DNA of 64,000 nucleotides from Streptomyces formicae (GCF_002556545.1 NZ_CP022685.1:2914001-2978000); one strand, 5' to 3'. Positions 42,201-49,827 are shown, numbered from the stretch's first letter. Numbers and translations are program-made. Notes: generated by a model not told the origin, from the letters alone.

Positions 42201-43650
42201 GTGGCCGGACAAGCAACCGGTCGGCGAGATCGTGCTGCCCGCCGCCGGCGGCCTCTCCACCCGCCCCGAGAAGATCGAGATCAGCTCGCCGGACGGCGCG
42301 GCGACCGCGGGCGTGGACGAGAACGGCAACGCCCGCTTCGCCCCGATCACCACCGACGAGATGGACATCACCATCACGGAGACGGCGCCGCTGACCGTCC
42401 ACAACCCGGTGGCCGACGACAACCTCCAGCTCCCCGTGGGCCTCACCGAGGTCTACGTCCCCGCCCTCGACAAGTACCGCACGCCCCAGCCCGACCCCAC
42501 CGACACCTTCAGCCTCCCCTGCGGCCAGGGCCCGACGATGTCGGTCGACGGCGAGCTCTTCGAGACGAGCGCCAAGGGCAAGGTCCAGGACCTCACGGAC
42601 CGCCGCCCGGTCGACATCACGCTCTGCCAGGAGGGCAAGAAGGCGGACACCGTCCGCCTGGACGCCGGGGCGCACAGCGTGGAGACGGGCGACGCGGGCC
42701 CGCTCACGGTCATGGACGCGTCCCTGACCACCGGCACCCCCGACCGGCTCGACGAGACCTCCCGCGACCTCCAGGTCAAGGACTGGCTCGGCGACCGCCG
42801 CGAGCTGAAGGTCGGCTCGGGCGCGGCCTCGTACCTCACCACGTACGAGAACGTGAACGACGGCTGGAAGGCCACGCTCAACGGCAAGGAGCTGACCTCG
42901 CTGCGGCTCGACGGCTGGCAGCAGGGCTGGCTGGTGCCCCAGGGCGAGGGCGGCACCGTCAAGCTCACCTACGAGCCCTCGCAGCTCTACGAGATCGGCC
43001 TGATCCTCTCCGGCGTGGCGATCCTGGCCCTCATCGCGCTGGTCGTGATCCGCCGCCGCGACCCCAACCCGGACACCCCCGCCCCGCCCCCGCCCGCCCC
43101 GGGACCGGTCCTCGGCACGGTGGCGCTCACCCTGATCGCGGCGGTCGTCGCGGGCCCGTTCGCCCTCCTGGTCCCGGCCCTGGCCCTGCTCGCCCGGTAC
43201 CGCCACGCGCTGCTCGTGCCGATCGCCTTCGTGGCGATGGCGGGCGCGGGCATCGCGGCGGCCACGGGCGCGGGCGAGCCCATCGCCTCCGACGAGGGGG
43301 CGTTCGGCCCCGCGGCCCAACTCCTCGCGCTCATCGCCCTGTTCGCGGCGCTGGTGACCGTACGGGAGCAGACACGCCCCCGCACCGCGGATACGTTGGA
43401 GCAGGAACCGCCCCCCGAGCCGCCGTCCCACGCGCCGTCGAACGCTCCCACGCTCGACCTGGGCGACCGGACGCCCCCGCTGCCCCGGCGCCACCGCGGC
43501 GAGAACGGCCCCGCGGGCCCCACGGTCTCGGCCAGGGGCCCCTCGTCCGCCCAGCCGGACCCGGCCCCGCCGGGAAGGGCCACGATCCGCTTCCCGCGCC
43601 GCAGGCAACGGACAGCGCCCAGCACGCCGGAGACGGGGAAGGACACATGA
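39253..43650 (+). CDS. AftD-like alpha-(1->3)-arabinofuranosyltransferase (DUF3367)
   Basis: A 1465-aa membrane GT-C enzyme. The N-terminal part (about 30-450) has roughly ten helices and a conserved acidic loop, MTFDTKLGVAVDPWQFLSDL. A long extracytoplasmic region follows, with discoidin/F5-8C-like beta domains (about 720-870 and 930-1080, e.g. SSYGNWLFHLPQYDPVNAFDGNPATAWAEG). C-terminal helices lie at about 1250-1360, before a Pro-rich cytoplasmic tail. In mycobacteria AftD branches arabinan using decaprenyl-phosphoarabinose. Streptomyces has no mycolyl-arabinogalactan, so the product differs. The start at 39253 overlaps the previous stop. A GTG at 39247 is possible. Confidence 0.88.
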   Translation: MTTVQAPPPAAVRPTTQAPEPSGGPRSRRWLLGFWAVVFVLFLAVKPGRMTFDTKLGVAVDPWQFLSDLGQLWHDRGGFGGIQDQYAGYTFPMLPFYGLAKLVQLPVWLAERLWLSLIVATAFWGALRLAERLGIGSRPSRLLGAVAYALWPTFTVVVGSTSAAALPGAVLPWVLLPLTNERISARLAACRSALIIPFMGGVNAAATLASLLPVGLYLLSRPKGPRKRKLITWWVPGVVLATAWWVVPLLMLGIYGENFLPYVENSATTTGTMSATETLRGAGNWVAYLHFGEAWLPAGWTVATAVVTIVCSALAAALGLAGLARRDLPERRWLVLTVLSVVLVTLAGYGGAFGAPFHGTVQSWLNGGLVPFRNIYKFQTGLALALVLGLMHLVGVASQARGARPVRGRRYAPLIAAVLVLPGLAWPYLNGSILQPGSFQKLPTYWQTTADWLEKYSPDSRALVVPATAHGIYTWGSPIDQPLDVLADSRWAQRDYVPFGTPGNRRAMDAVEQALMTGAEVPGLQDYLQRAGLHYVVVRNDLDPDQIGNVPTSTVKRTLTESGYRRVTGFGPTETGGRIANDTPIQVEGLYSRQRAVEIYAPGSGAGRPGQAGLKPVSNTAVVSGGPESLLPLSADPAMRDRPTVLTGDNHPGIGTPGLQAVGDGLRRADTRFGLVNSNTSYTYGRDERNAPDALQDPGKKPHQILPTKGVEHQTTAELRGAKSVTASSYGNWLFHLPQYDPVNAFDGNPATAWAEGNAESAKGEWLRAEFNSAIDVPPSFRVTPLPQDGGVRAAPTRIRVETSRGSVTSNLQPNGTAQRVKAKPGSTKWIKITILDTQEAKPGLTGAGFAEISIPDVRVTKLLQLPTDAEKSTDAKSTTYSLHRSSDPGALSPVNTESGLHRRFTTAKGGEYTVKASAVAVPGRELDELLYKVAPEQQQQIIATADSTARLGSDLSPRNLTDGDLTTGWIAGTTDRPVIHLKWPDKQPVGEIVLPAAGGLSTRPEKIEISSPDGAATAGVDENGNARFAPITTDEMDITITETAPLTVHNPVADDNLQLPVGLTEVYVPALDKYRTPQPDPTDTFSLPCGQGPTMSVDGELFETSAKGKVQDLTDRRPVDITLCQEGKKADTVRLDAGAHSVETGDAGPLTVMDASLTTGTPDRLDETSRDLQVKDWLGDRRELKVGSGAASYLTTYENVNDGWKATLNGKELTSLRLDGWQQGWLVPQGEGGTVKLTYEPSQLYEIGLILSGVAILALIALVVIRRRDPNPDTPAPPPPAPGPVLGTVALTLIAAVVAGPFALLVPALALLARYRHALLVPIAFVAMAGAGIAAATGAGEPIASDEGAFGPAAQLLALIALFAALVTVREQTRPRTADTLEQEPPPEPPSHAPSNAPTLDLGDRTPPLPRRHRGENGPAGPTVSARGPSSAQPDPAPPGRATIRFPRRRQRTAPSTPETGKDT

Positions 43651-45029
43651 CCGCACTCGACCACCCGGCACACCACGCGGAGAACGGCCCCACCCGGGTG
43701 CCGTTCCCCGTGGTGGACGAGGTCTCCCGGCACTGCCTCCAGGAGGAGGAGCCGGAGACCGTACACATAGAAGTGCACCTGCCCGGCACCCCGGACCCCG
43801 ACCGCCTCAGGGCCGCCTTCCACGAGGCCCTGCGCCGCCACCCGCGCATCCTGATGCGGGAGGCGAAGGGCCCGTGGTACCGCCGCCGCTACGAGTGGGA
43901 ACTGACCGGGGAACCCGACACCGAGCCGGTCTCCTTCCCGCCCCCGGAACCGGACGCCCTGAAACGAGCCAGAGACCGCGCCCTCTCCCAAGCCCCGCCC
44001 CTGACCTCCTCCCCACCGATCCGCCTGGAGGTGGTGGCGGCTCCCGGGACGGCGGACGGCCCCGCTCCACACGAAGGCGAGCGCCCTCCTGCGACGGAAA
44101 CACGGGGCTCCGTCCTCTTCCTGACGATCAACCACACGGCCCTGGACGGCCCGGCCTGCCTCCGCGTCCTGGCGACGGCCGCCGAGCTGTACGGCGGCAA
44201 GGACAACGCCCCTGCCGCGCCCCCTTCCCGTACGACCACCGAAGAGGCCGCGCCCCAGCCGCCTTCCGACGCGCCCTCCGGCTGGTCGCCACCCGCAAGG
44301 GTCGCCAAGGGCGCCCCGGAACCCTCCCCCGGCAACGGCATGCTGGTGGCGGAGCTCCCCGTGCCCCGCCGCCCCAAGGGATCCCCCTTCACCGTCAACG
44401 ACCAGCTCATGGTCGCGACCGCCCTGATGATCGCCCACTGGAACCGCGAACACGGCGCCCGCCCCCGCCCCTTCCGCATCACGATGCCCGTGGACGACCG
44501 CCCCAGGGACGCCACGATGCCGATAGGAAACGGCACCCGCCTGGTCGAAGTCCCCTTCGGCGCGGCCGAGTTGGGGAGGGACGACTGGACCCCCGAAGCC
44601 ATCCGCGACCTCCTGAGCCGCACATCGGACCGCACCCGCGCCCTCAAGGCCCTGGCCCGCCCCCAACTGGGCCACGGCGCCACGCTCCTGACGGCCCCCG
44701 TGCTCCCCGTCACCCTGAGAGCCGCCGTGACGAGGGCGCTGCGCAGAGCCGCGGCCCCCTGGACGTCCACCACCCTCCTGAGCAACATCGGCCGGATCCC
44801 CTACGCCCTGGACTTCGGCGACGCGGGCCGCGCCCACGCCGTGTGGTTCTCCGCCCCCGCCCGCCTCCCGCGCGGCCTCACCGTGACGACGGCGTCGACG
44901 GCGGGCCGCCTGCACGTGGCGCTGCGCTGGTCGAAGACGCTGCTGAGCCACGGCGACGGGGCGCACCTGCGCGACCTGTTCGAGCACTACCTGCACGCGA
45001 CGGAGCACACGGAGGAGGCCCCGCAGTGA
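43647..45029 (+). CDS. stand-alone condensation-fold acyltransferase
   Basis: A 460-aa protein of the CoA-dependent acyltransferase/NRPS condensation superfamily. The active-site motif is NHTALDG, with the catalytic His163 and structural Asp167 kept while the first His of the classical HHxxxDG is Asn. A DFG-like region is near WTSTTLLSNIGRI. No carrier or adenylation domain is fused. Stand-alone members such as mycobacterial PapA enzymes esterify lipids and sugars. Here it likely acylates the arabinan-type glycan or its lipid carrier. It is coupled by overlaps to both neighbours. Confidence 0.8.
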   Translation: MTALDHPAHHAENGPTRVPFPVVDEVSRHCLQEEEPETVHIEVHLPGTPDPDRLRAAFHEALRRHPRILMREAKGPWYRRRYEWELTGEPDTEPVSFPPPEPDALKRARDRALSQAPPLTSSPPIRLEVVAAPGTADGPAPHEGERPPATETRGSVLFLTINHTALDGPACLRVLATAAELYGGKDNAPAAPPSRTTTEEAAPQPPSDAPSGWSPPARVAKGAPEPSPGNGMLVAELPVPRRPKGSPFTVNDQLMVATALMIAHWNREHGARPRPFRITMPVDDRPRDATMPIGNGTRLVEVPFGAAELGRDDWTPEAIRDLLSRTSDRTRALKALARPQLGHGATLLTAPVLPVTLRAAVTRALRRAAAPWTSTTLLSNIGRIPYALDFGDAGRAHAVWFSAPARLPRGLTVTTASTAGRLHVALRWSKTLLSHGDGAHLRDLFEHYLHATEHTEEAPQ

Positions 45030-45772
45030 CCACCCAGCTGACACGGCACCGCCCCCCGGGCCTGCGGGACTTCTACGAGAACCCGGCGGTCCCCGTCGCC
45101 TCGGGCGACGCCCGCACCCTCCGCCAGGCCCGCATCCTCGCCACCGCGCTGGGCCCCGCCACGGCCCGTACGACCCCCGCCACCATCCTGGACATCGGCT
45201 GCGGCGACGGCACGGCGGCGGCCACCGCCGCCCCCCTCCTCGCGGGCCACCGACTCATCGGCGTCGACTGGTCGCAGGACGCGCTCAAGCGCGCCCACGC
45301 CCTCCTCCCCCACGTCGTACGGGGTGAACTCACCGACGGCGGGCTGCCGTTCGCGGACGGTGCGGCGGACGCCGTCCTGTTCAGCGAGGTGATCGAGCAC
45401 CTGGTGGACCCGGACAGCGCCCTCGACGAACTGCGCAGGGTCCTCAGGCCGGGCGGGCACCTCATGCTGTCCACCCCCAACCTCGCCGCCTGGTACAACC
45501 GGGGCCTGCTCCTGGCGGGTGTGCAGCCGGTCTTCTCCGAGGTGAGCCTGCGGGGCATCCACGGCCGTCCGGGCAAGGAGGTCGTGGGCCACCTGCGGCT
45601 GTACACGGCCCGCGCCCTGCGCGCGTTCGTGGCGGCGTCCGGCTTCGAGGTCGTGAGCCTCGCGGGCGCGCCCTTCCACGGCGTGCCACGCCCGCTCAGA
45701 GCTCTGGACCGGCTGGCCTGCGCCGTGCCGAGCGCCGCCTCGATCCTGCTGCTGCACGCCCGAAGGACTTGA
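45026..45772 (+). CDS. class I SAM-dependent methyltransferase
   Basis: A 248-aa type 11/12 methyltransferase. Motif I is ILDIGCGDGTAAATAAPLL, Asp of motif II is in LIGVDWSQDALKRA, and ADAVLFSEVIEHLVDPDSAL is followed by LRPGGHLMLSTPN. The GTG start overlaps the stop of the acyltransferase. It probably modifies the glycan product. It differs clearly from the other methyltransferase in this operon, suggesting a different acceptor position. Confidence 0.87.
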   Translation: MTTQLTRHRPPGLRDFYENPAVPVASGDARTLRQARILATALGPATARTTPATILDIGCGDGTAAATAAPLLAGHRLIGVDWSQDALKRAHALLPHVVRGELTDGGLPFADGAADAVLFSEVIEHLVDPDSALDELRRVLRPGGHLMLSTPNLAAWYNRGLLLAGVQPVFSEVSLRGIHGRPGKEVVGHLRLYTARALRAFVAASGFEVVSLAGAPFHGVPRPLRALDRLACAVPSAASILLLHARRT

Positions 45773-45777
45773 GTCCC

Positions 45778-46698
45778 ATGTGGTGGGGTGTGGCCGCGGC
45801 GCTGCTCGCGAACGTGCTCTACAGCACCGGATTCGTCCTGGAGAAGCGGGCGTTGACGTCGATGCCGTCGGTGAGCGTCCGCAACCCGGCCCGCCTGTTG
45901 CGCCAGGTGCTCGGCAGTCCGCTGTGGATCGGCGGCTCCCTGGCCCTCGCGGCGGGCTTCGGCGCGCAGCTCGCGGTCTACCGCACGCTGCCGATCGCCG
46001 CCGCGCAGGGCATCTTCGTATCGGGCCTGGTCCTGCTCCTCCTGCTCTCCTCGGTCCTGCTCGGCGAGCAGACCTCGGGCCGCGAGCGGTACGCGGTCGG
46101 GGCGATCCTGCTCGCGCTCCTGATGGTCGTCCTCTCGCTGAGCGAGAACTCCGACACGGTCGGCCACGGCGCGCCCGCGCCCCTGGTCCTCACGGTGTGC
46201 CTGCCCTCGCTCGCGGCGGGCCTCTGGCTGTACTCGACCGCCGAGCGCCGCGCCAAGCACCGGCACCGGATGCCGACGGCGGGCGTCGAGTACGGGGTCG
46301 CGGTGGGCCTGCTGTACGGCGTGAGTTCGCTGGCCATCAAGGGCGTGTCGAGCTACCTCACGACGGAGGGCATCGGCGGCGCGCTCGTCGACCTGCTGCG
46401 CTCGCCCTACCCGTATCTGCTGCTGTTCACCGGCGCGTTCGGCCTGGTCATGTCGCAGGCGGCGCTCCAGCGCTGCCGGGCCTCGCTCATCGTCCCGGTG
46501 TGCACGACGGTTACGTCGCTGTTCACGGCGGTACTCGGGACGCTGGCGTTCGGCGAGGCGCTGCCGCACGAGCCGGTGCGGCTCGCACTGCGGATCGCGG
46601 GCACGGTGCTCGCGGTCTGCGTGCTCCTCGCCATGCCGAAGCACGACGGCACGGCTCCCCGACCCACGCCCCCCACCAAGGAGTTGACGAGCGGATGA
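45778..46698 (+). CDS. DMT-superfamily transporter (EamA-like)
   Basis: A 306-aa protein with nine to ten hydrophobic helices in two related halves, beginning WWGVAAALLANVLYSTGFVLEKRAL and ending with LRIAGTVLAVCVLLAMPK. Conserved prolines and glycines of EamA half-repeats are visible (LIVPVCTTVTSLFTAVLGTLAFGE). It may flip or export a lipid-linked intermediate of the operon product. The ATG at 45778 has AGGA 10 bp upstream. The TTG at 45769 is too close to it. Its stop overlaps the Trm112-like start. Confidence 0.84.
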   Translation: MWWGVAAALLANVLYSTGFVLEKRALTSMPSVSVRNPARLLRQVLGSPLWIGGSLALAAGFGAQLAVYRTLPIAAAQGIFVSGLVLLLLLSSVLLGEQTSGRERYAVGAILLALLMVVLSLSENSDTVGHGAPAPLVLTVCLPSLAAGLWLYSTAERRAKHRHRMPTAGVEYGVAVGLLYGVSSLAIKGVSSYLTTEGIGGALVDLLRSPYPYLLLFTGAFGLVMSQAALQRCRASLIVPVCTTVTSLFTAVLGTLAFGEALPHEPVRLALRIAGTVLAVCVLLAMPKHDGTAPRPTPPTKELTSG

Positions 46699-46946
46699 AC
46701 CCCGACGACCCGCTGCTGAAGATCCTCGCCTGTCCGCTGGACAAGGGCCCGCTGCACCTGCTGAGCCCGACGGAGCCGCTCGGCGCGGCCGAGCCCGTAC
46801 CGGCGGAGGCCCTCTACAACCCCCGGCTGCGGCGCCGCTACCCGATCGTCGACGGGGTCCCGCAGCTCCTGCCGTCCTCCGGCGAGCAGGTCCCCGAGGA
46901 CGAGCACGAACGACTGCTCAAGCTGATCCCACCGATCTCGCCGTGA
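46695..46946 (+). CDS. Trm112-like small protein lacking the zinc cysteines
   Basis: An 83-aa protein of the Trm112/YcaR family, recognised from LLKILACPLDKGPLHLL and YNPRLRRRYPIVDGVPQLLP. Classical members bind zinc through two CxxC pairs and activate methyltransferases. This one has a single Cys (residue 13), so it cannot form that site. It is coupled to the transporter and immediately precedes an FkbM methyltransferase, within an operon containing three methyltransferases. A role as methyltransferase partner is an inference from family and context. Confidence 0.82.
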   Translation: MNPDDPLLKILACPLDKGPLHLLSPTEPLGAAEPVPAEALYNPRLRRRYPIVDGVPQLLPSSGEQVPEDEHERLLKLIPPISP

Positions 46947-46956
46947 CGGGGGCCCC

Positions 46957-47760
46957 ATGACTTTCGCCGCGCGCGTCGCGCCCTACGTCCCCGACCGCCT
47001 GGTCGCCGCCCTGGCCCGCCTCGTCTATCCGCGCTTCGAGCCCGAGCTGGCCCGCCTCGCCGACCTCTGCCCGCCGGACTGCGGCACCGCCGTGGACGTC
47101 GGCGGCTGGTACGGCCCCTGGTCGGCGCGGCTTGCCGCGCGCGCGGAGCGGGTGGTGGCCGTCGAACCCGTGCCGCATCTGGCGCGGCTCCTCGCATCCA
47201 GTACGCCGGACAACGTCAGCGTGGTCCGTGCCGCCGCGACGGACCGCCCCGGCACGGCGCGGCTCTGGCTGCCGAGGGGCGACAGCGGGGAGCGGGGCGT
47301 CTCCTCGCTCATCCGCCGGGACATCCACGCCACCGCCGTCGACGTACCGTGCCTGACCCTCGACGGTCTCGGCCTGCGGGACGTCCACTTCGTCAAGATC
47401 GACGTGGACGGCAACGAGCTGCCGGTCCTTCGCGGCGCGCACGAGCTGATCGCACGCGACCGTCCGGCGATCTTCATCGAGCTGGAGTCCCGGATCCAGC
47501 CGATCACGCCGATCGTGGAGCTCCTGACAGGACACCACGGCTACCGGGGCTGGGTCCTTCCGCACGACACCTGGCTGCCGCTGGGCGCCTTCGACCTGGA
47601 GGCGCACCAGTCCGGCACGTCGTACGTCGTCACCCAGGGGCTGCTGCGCCGGGTGCTCACGCCGAGGCATCCCCGGTACGTCAACTCGGTGCTGTTCCTG
47701 CCCGAAGGCCGCCGCCCGGGAGCCTTCCCCGTGCGCGACGATGGGGCACATGTCCGCTAG
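46957..47760 (+). CDS. FkbM-family methyltransferase
   Basis: A 267-aa SAM-dependent O-methyltransferase. Motif I is TAVDVGGWYGPWSARLA, followed by VVAVEPVPHLARLL, and the FkbM-typical HFVKIDVDGNELPVLRGAHELI and IFIELESR. FkbM enzymes methylate sugar or polyketide hydroxyls. It lies 10 bp after the Trm112-like gene and overlaps the next reading frame. It is the third methyltransferase of the glycan operon. Confidence 0.88.
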   Translation: MTFAARVAPYVPDRLVAALARLVYPRFEPELARLADLCPPDCGTAVDVGGWYGPWSARLAARAERVVAVEPVPHLARLLASSTPDNVSVVRAAATDRPGTARLWLPRGDSGERGVSSLIRRDIHATAVDVPCLTLDGLGLRDVHFVKIDVDGNELPVLRGAHELIARDRPAIFIELESRIQPITPIVELLTGHHGYRGWVLPHDTWLPLGAFDLEAHQSGTSYVVTQGLLRRVLTPRHPRYVNSVLFLPEGRRPGAFPVRDDGAHVR

Positions 47761-48349
47761 CTCCGCCGCGTCCCCCGGCCCCTTCACCGCGCTCGACTTC
47801 CAGCTGGTCCTGCTGCGCCGCATGGCCGACCACAACCCGGACCTCGTGGAGAGCGCACGCCACCTGCTGGGCGTCTCCATCGCCGAGATGCGCGAGGCCA
47901 ACCGGCGCTGGCAGGCGATGACCAGATCGGCCAGGTCCCGGGGCGCCGCCGCGCGCTACCGCTCGGTCCTCGGCGTCCCCGAGTCGACCGCCCGCAGGGC
48001 GATGGGCGACCTGGAGTGCGAGGCGCTGCTCTGGCCGGTCCCGCTCTGGCCCGGGCTGCGCTTCGAGGTGCTGCTCGCGCCGAACGGCGCGGTGTGGAAC
48101 GAGTGGCTGGTGCGGGCGCCCGGGGCGACGGGTCCCACCCTGCGCACGGTCGACGACCTGACCCCGTGGTCGTGCACGGTCGACGAGGCGGCCCGCGCGT
48201 TCGCGCCCGCGAGGCCCATGGAGGGGACGGCGCCGACGCGCTGGCGCCTCGCGTTCTCCGCGCCCGGCCCCGGCGGTGAACTCCGGCGCTGCGTCGCGGA
48301 GTTCACCTGGGGGCTGCTTCAGCGTGTGGAGTCACACGTCAGAGGATGA
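47750..48349 (+). CDS. uncharacterised actinobacterial protein
   Basis: A 199-aa protein with no recognised family. The N-terminal third is helical and basic (VLLRRMADHNPDLVESARHLLG, ANRRWQAMTRSARSRGAAARYRSVLG). The rest is mixed, with WSCTVDEAARAF and a C-terminal GGELRRCVAEFTWGLL. There is no signal peptide or membrane helix. GACGAT ends 7 nt before the ATG at 47750, so this start fits a leaderless mRNA. An ATG at 47741 would add three residues. It overlaps the FkbM stop by 11 bp and the secreted protein gene on the other strand by 11 bp. Confidence 0.7.
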   Translation: MSASSAASPGPFTALDFQLVLLRRMADHNPDLVESARHLLGVSIAEMREANRRWQAMTRSARSRGAAARYRSVLGVPESTARRAMGDLECEALLWPVPLWPGLRFEVLLAPNGAVWNEWLVRAPGATGPTLRTVDDLTPWSCTVDEAARAFAPARPMEGTAPTRWRLAFSAPGPGGELRRCVAEFTWGLLQRVESHVRG

Positions 48350-48635
48350 AGACGCTCTGCGCCGTCTCCGTGTGGTACGTCTCGCCCGGGTACACCAGCC
48401 ATTCGACCTGGCCCGTGCAGTCCGGGCCCGAGTGGACCTCGGCGATGGCGTCGGTGTGGTTGGTCACCGAGGTCGGGAACCAGTCCACGGAGTAGCAGCC
48501 GCTCGGGTCCTCGTAGGCTTGACCGTTGACGATCAGGACCCCCTGCGCCGCGTACGCCGAGCTCGGCACGGAGACCGCGAGCGCCGTGGCCGCCGCCAGC
48601 GCCCCGAGAACCGTGGTGATGCGTCGTCGCCTCAT
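48339..48635 (-). CDS. small secreted protein
   Basis: A 98-aa exported protein. The signal peptide (about 1-30) has a four-Arg start and a Leu/Ala core ending SSAYA|AQ. The mature part (about 68 aa) is acidic, has two Cys (GCYSVDWFP and DCTGQVEW) that could pair, and ends TAQSVFIL. No family was recognised. GGAGG precedes the ATG. It converges on the glycan operon end. Confidence 0.78.
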   Translation of the reverse strand: MRRRRITTVLGALAAATALAVSVPSSAYAAQGVLIVNGQAYEDPSGCYSVDWFPTSVTNHTDAIAEVHSGPDCTGQVEWLVYPGETYHTETAQSVFIL

Positions 48636-48848
48636 GCGTGTGCCCTCCACCTCGCGGACCGCCCCCTCGGCGATCCACTGAAGTGACCCACAGTAGTGGA
48701 TCAGATACGCGTTGCGACCGGCGCACGGAGGCGACCGGGGCCCGGGCGCGCGCCGTTCACACTCCCGTCCTTCGTCCCGTGCCGCTCCCCGCCCCCGCCG
48801 GGCGGGACCCCCAAGCCGCAACCCCACCCTTGTTCGACCCTTCCAACA

Positions 48849-48860
48849 TCTGCTTATGAT
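48849..48860 (+). promoter_or_regulatory. lysR promoter -10 overlapping a shared operator-like motif
   Basis: TATGAT (48855-48860) is a near-consensus -10, 6 bp before the GTG at 48867, implying a leaderless transcript. It overlaps TCTGCTTATG (48849-48858), which recurs inverted at 49810-49819 before the cysteine dioxygenase gene. Autorepression by LysR is the likely meaning. Confidence 0.55.
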
Positions 48861-48866
48861 TCACCG

Positions 48867-49772
48867 GTGTTCGACTCACGGCACATCAAGACGTTTCACG
48901 AAGTGGTCCGGGCCGGGTCGTACTCGGCGGCCGCCCGCTCGCTCGGCTACACACAACCGGCGATCACCCAGCAGATGAAGGCCCTCGAACGGTCCGTGGG
49001 GACACCGCTGTTCACTCGGGTCGGGCGCGCCATGCGGCTCACCGAGGCCGGTGAGGCGCTGTCGCGGCACGCGGGGATCATCCTGGCCGACATCTCCACC
49101 GCGCAGCAGCAGATGAACGCGATCACCCGGCTGCGTTCGGGCCGGGTGCGGGTCTGCGCCTTCCCCAGCGCCAACGCCACCCTCATCCCCGAGGCCCTCG
49201 CCATGCTCGCCTCCGGGCATCCCGGGGTGCGCGTGGAGCTCCTGGAGGACGAGCCGCCGGAGTCGCTGCGGCGCGTGGTGCGCGGCGAGTGCGACGTCAC
49301 GCTCGCCTTCACCTATCCCGGCCTGCACGAAGAGGTGCCGGACGAGCTGGTGGAGATCCCGTTGATGGAGGACCAGCTGACGGTCCTCATGCCGAGCGGG
49401 CACCCCATGGCCAGGCGGCGTTCGGTCAAGCTCGCCGAACTGGCGCAGGAGCGGTGGATCGCGGGCTGCCCGCGCTGTCGCGCCAACTTCCTGCACGAGT
49501 GCGCCGAACTCGGCTTCGCGCCCGACATCGCGTTCACCACCGACGACAACCTGGTGGTGCAGAGCCTGGTCGCCGAGGGGCTCGGCGTGGCGATGATGCC
49601 CGGTCTCGTACTGAACTTCCTCTGCCACAGGAAGGTGACGGGCCGCGCCCTGGACCCGGCGTCCCGGCGGCAGGTCTCGGCGTACGTCCTCAAGGACCAT
49701 CTGCGCATTCCGGCCACCGCGCTCGTCGTCGACGTACTGAAATCGGTGGCGGCCAACCGCGTCGGCTGCTGA
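48867..49772 (+). CDS. LysR-family regulator of the sulfur module
   Basis: A 301-aa regulator. The helix-turn-helix is FHEVVRAGSYSAAARSLGYTQPAITQQMKALE (about 9-40). The effector domain (88-295) has GRVRVCAFPSANATLIPEAL and EGLGVAMMPGLVL. A Cys-rich stretch, WIAGCPRCRANFLHEC (about 195-210), has three Cys and could sense thiols or sulfur compounds (inference). Cysteine dioxygenase and a YeiH-type exporter follow, so it probably controls sulfur amino acid catabolism. Confidence 0.9.
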   Translation: MFDSRHIKTFHEVVRAGSYSAAARSLGYTQPAITQQMKALERSVGTPLFTRVGRAMRLTEAGEALSRHAGIILADISTAQQQMNAITRLRSGRVRVCAFPSANATLIPEALAMLASGHPGVRVELLEDEPPESLRRVVRGECDVTLAFTYPGLHEEVPDELVEIPLMEDQLTVLMPSGHPMARRRSVKLAELAQERWIAGCPRCRANFLHECAELGFAPDIAFTTDDNLVVQSLVAEGLGVAMMPGLVLNFLCHRKVTGRALDPASRRQVSAYVLKDHLRIPATALVVDVLKSVAANRVGC

Positions 49773-49810
49773 ACCGGAGCGGGCCGAGAGCGCCCCCGTC
49801 CGCCCCGTCC

Positions 49811-49827
49811 ATAAGCAGAAGTTTCAG
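49811..49827. promoter_or_regulatory. candidate LysR site upstream of cysteine dioxygenase
   Basis: ATAAGCAGAAGTTTCAG (49811-49827) matches ATAAGCAGATGTTGGAA, read on the minus strand over the lysR promoter (48841-48857), at 13 of 17 positions. It is centred about 65 bp before the dioxygenase start, a typical LysR activation position. Confidence 0.5.

Noticed and set aside
42201..43646. Long open frame in the +3 frame running through the arabinofuranosyltransferase gene before the condensation-fold gene
   Set aside because: It is a shadow of high third-position GC. Its protein is Arg/Pro/Gly-rich with no domain. The real gene starts at 43647 at an ATGA overlap.
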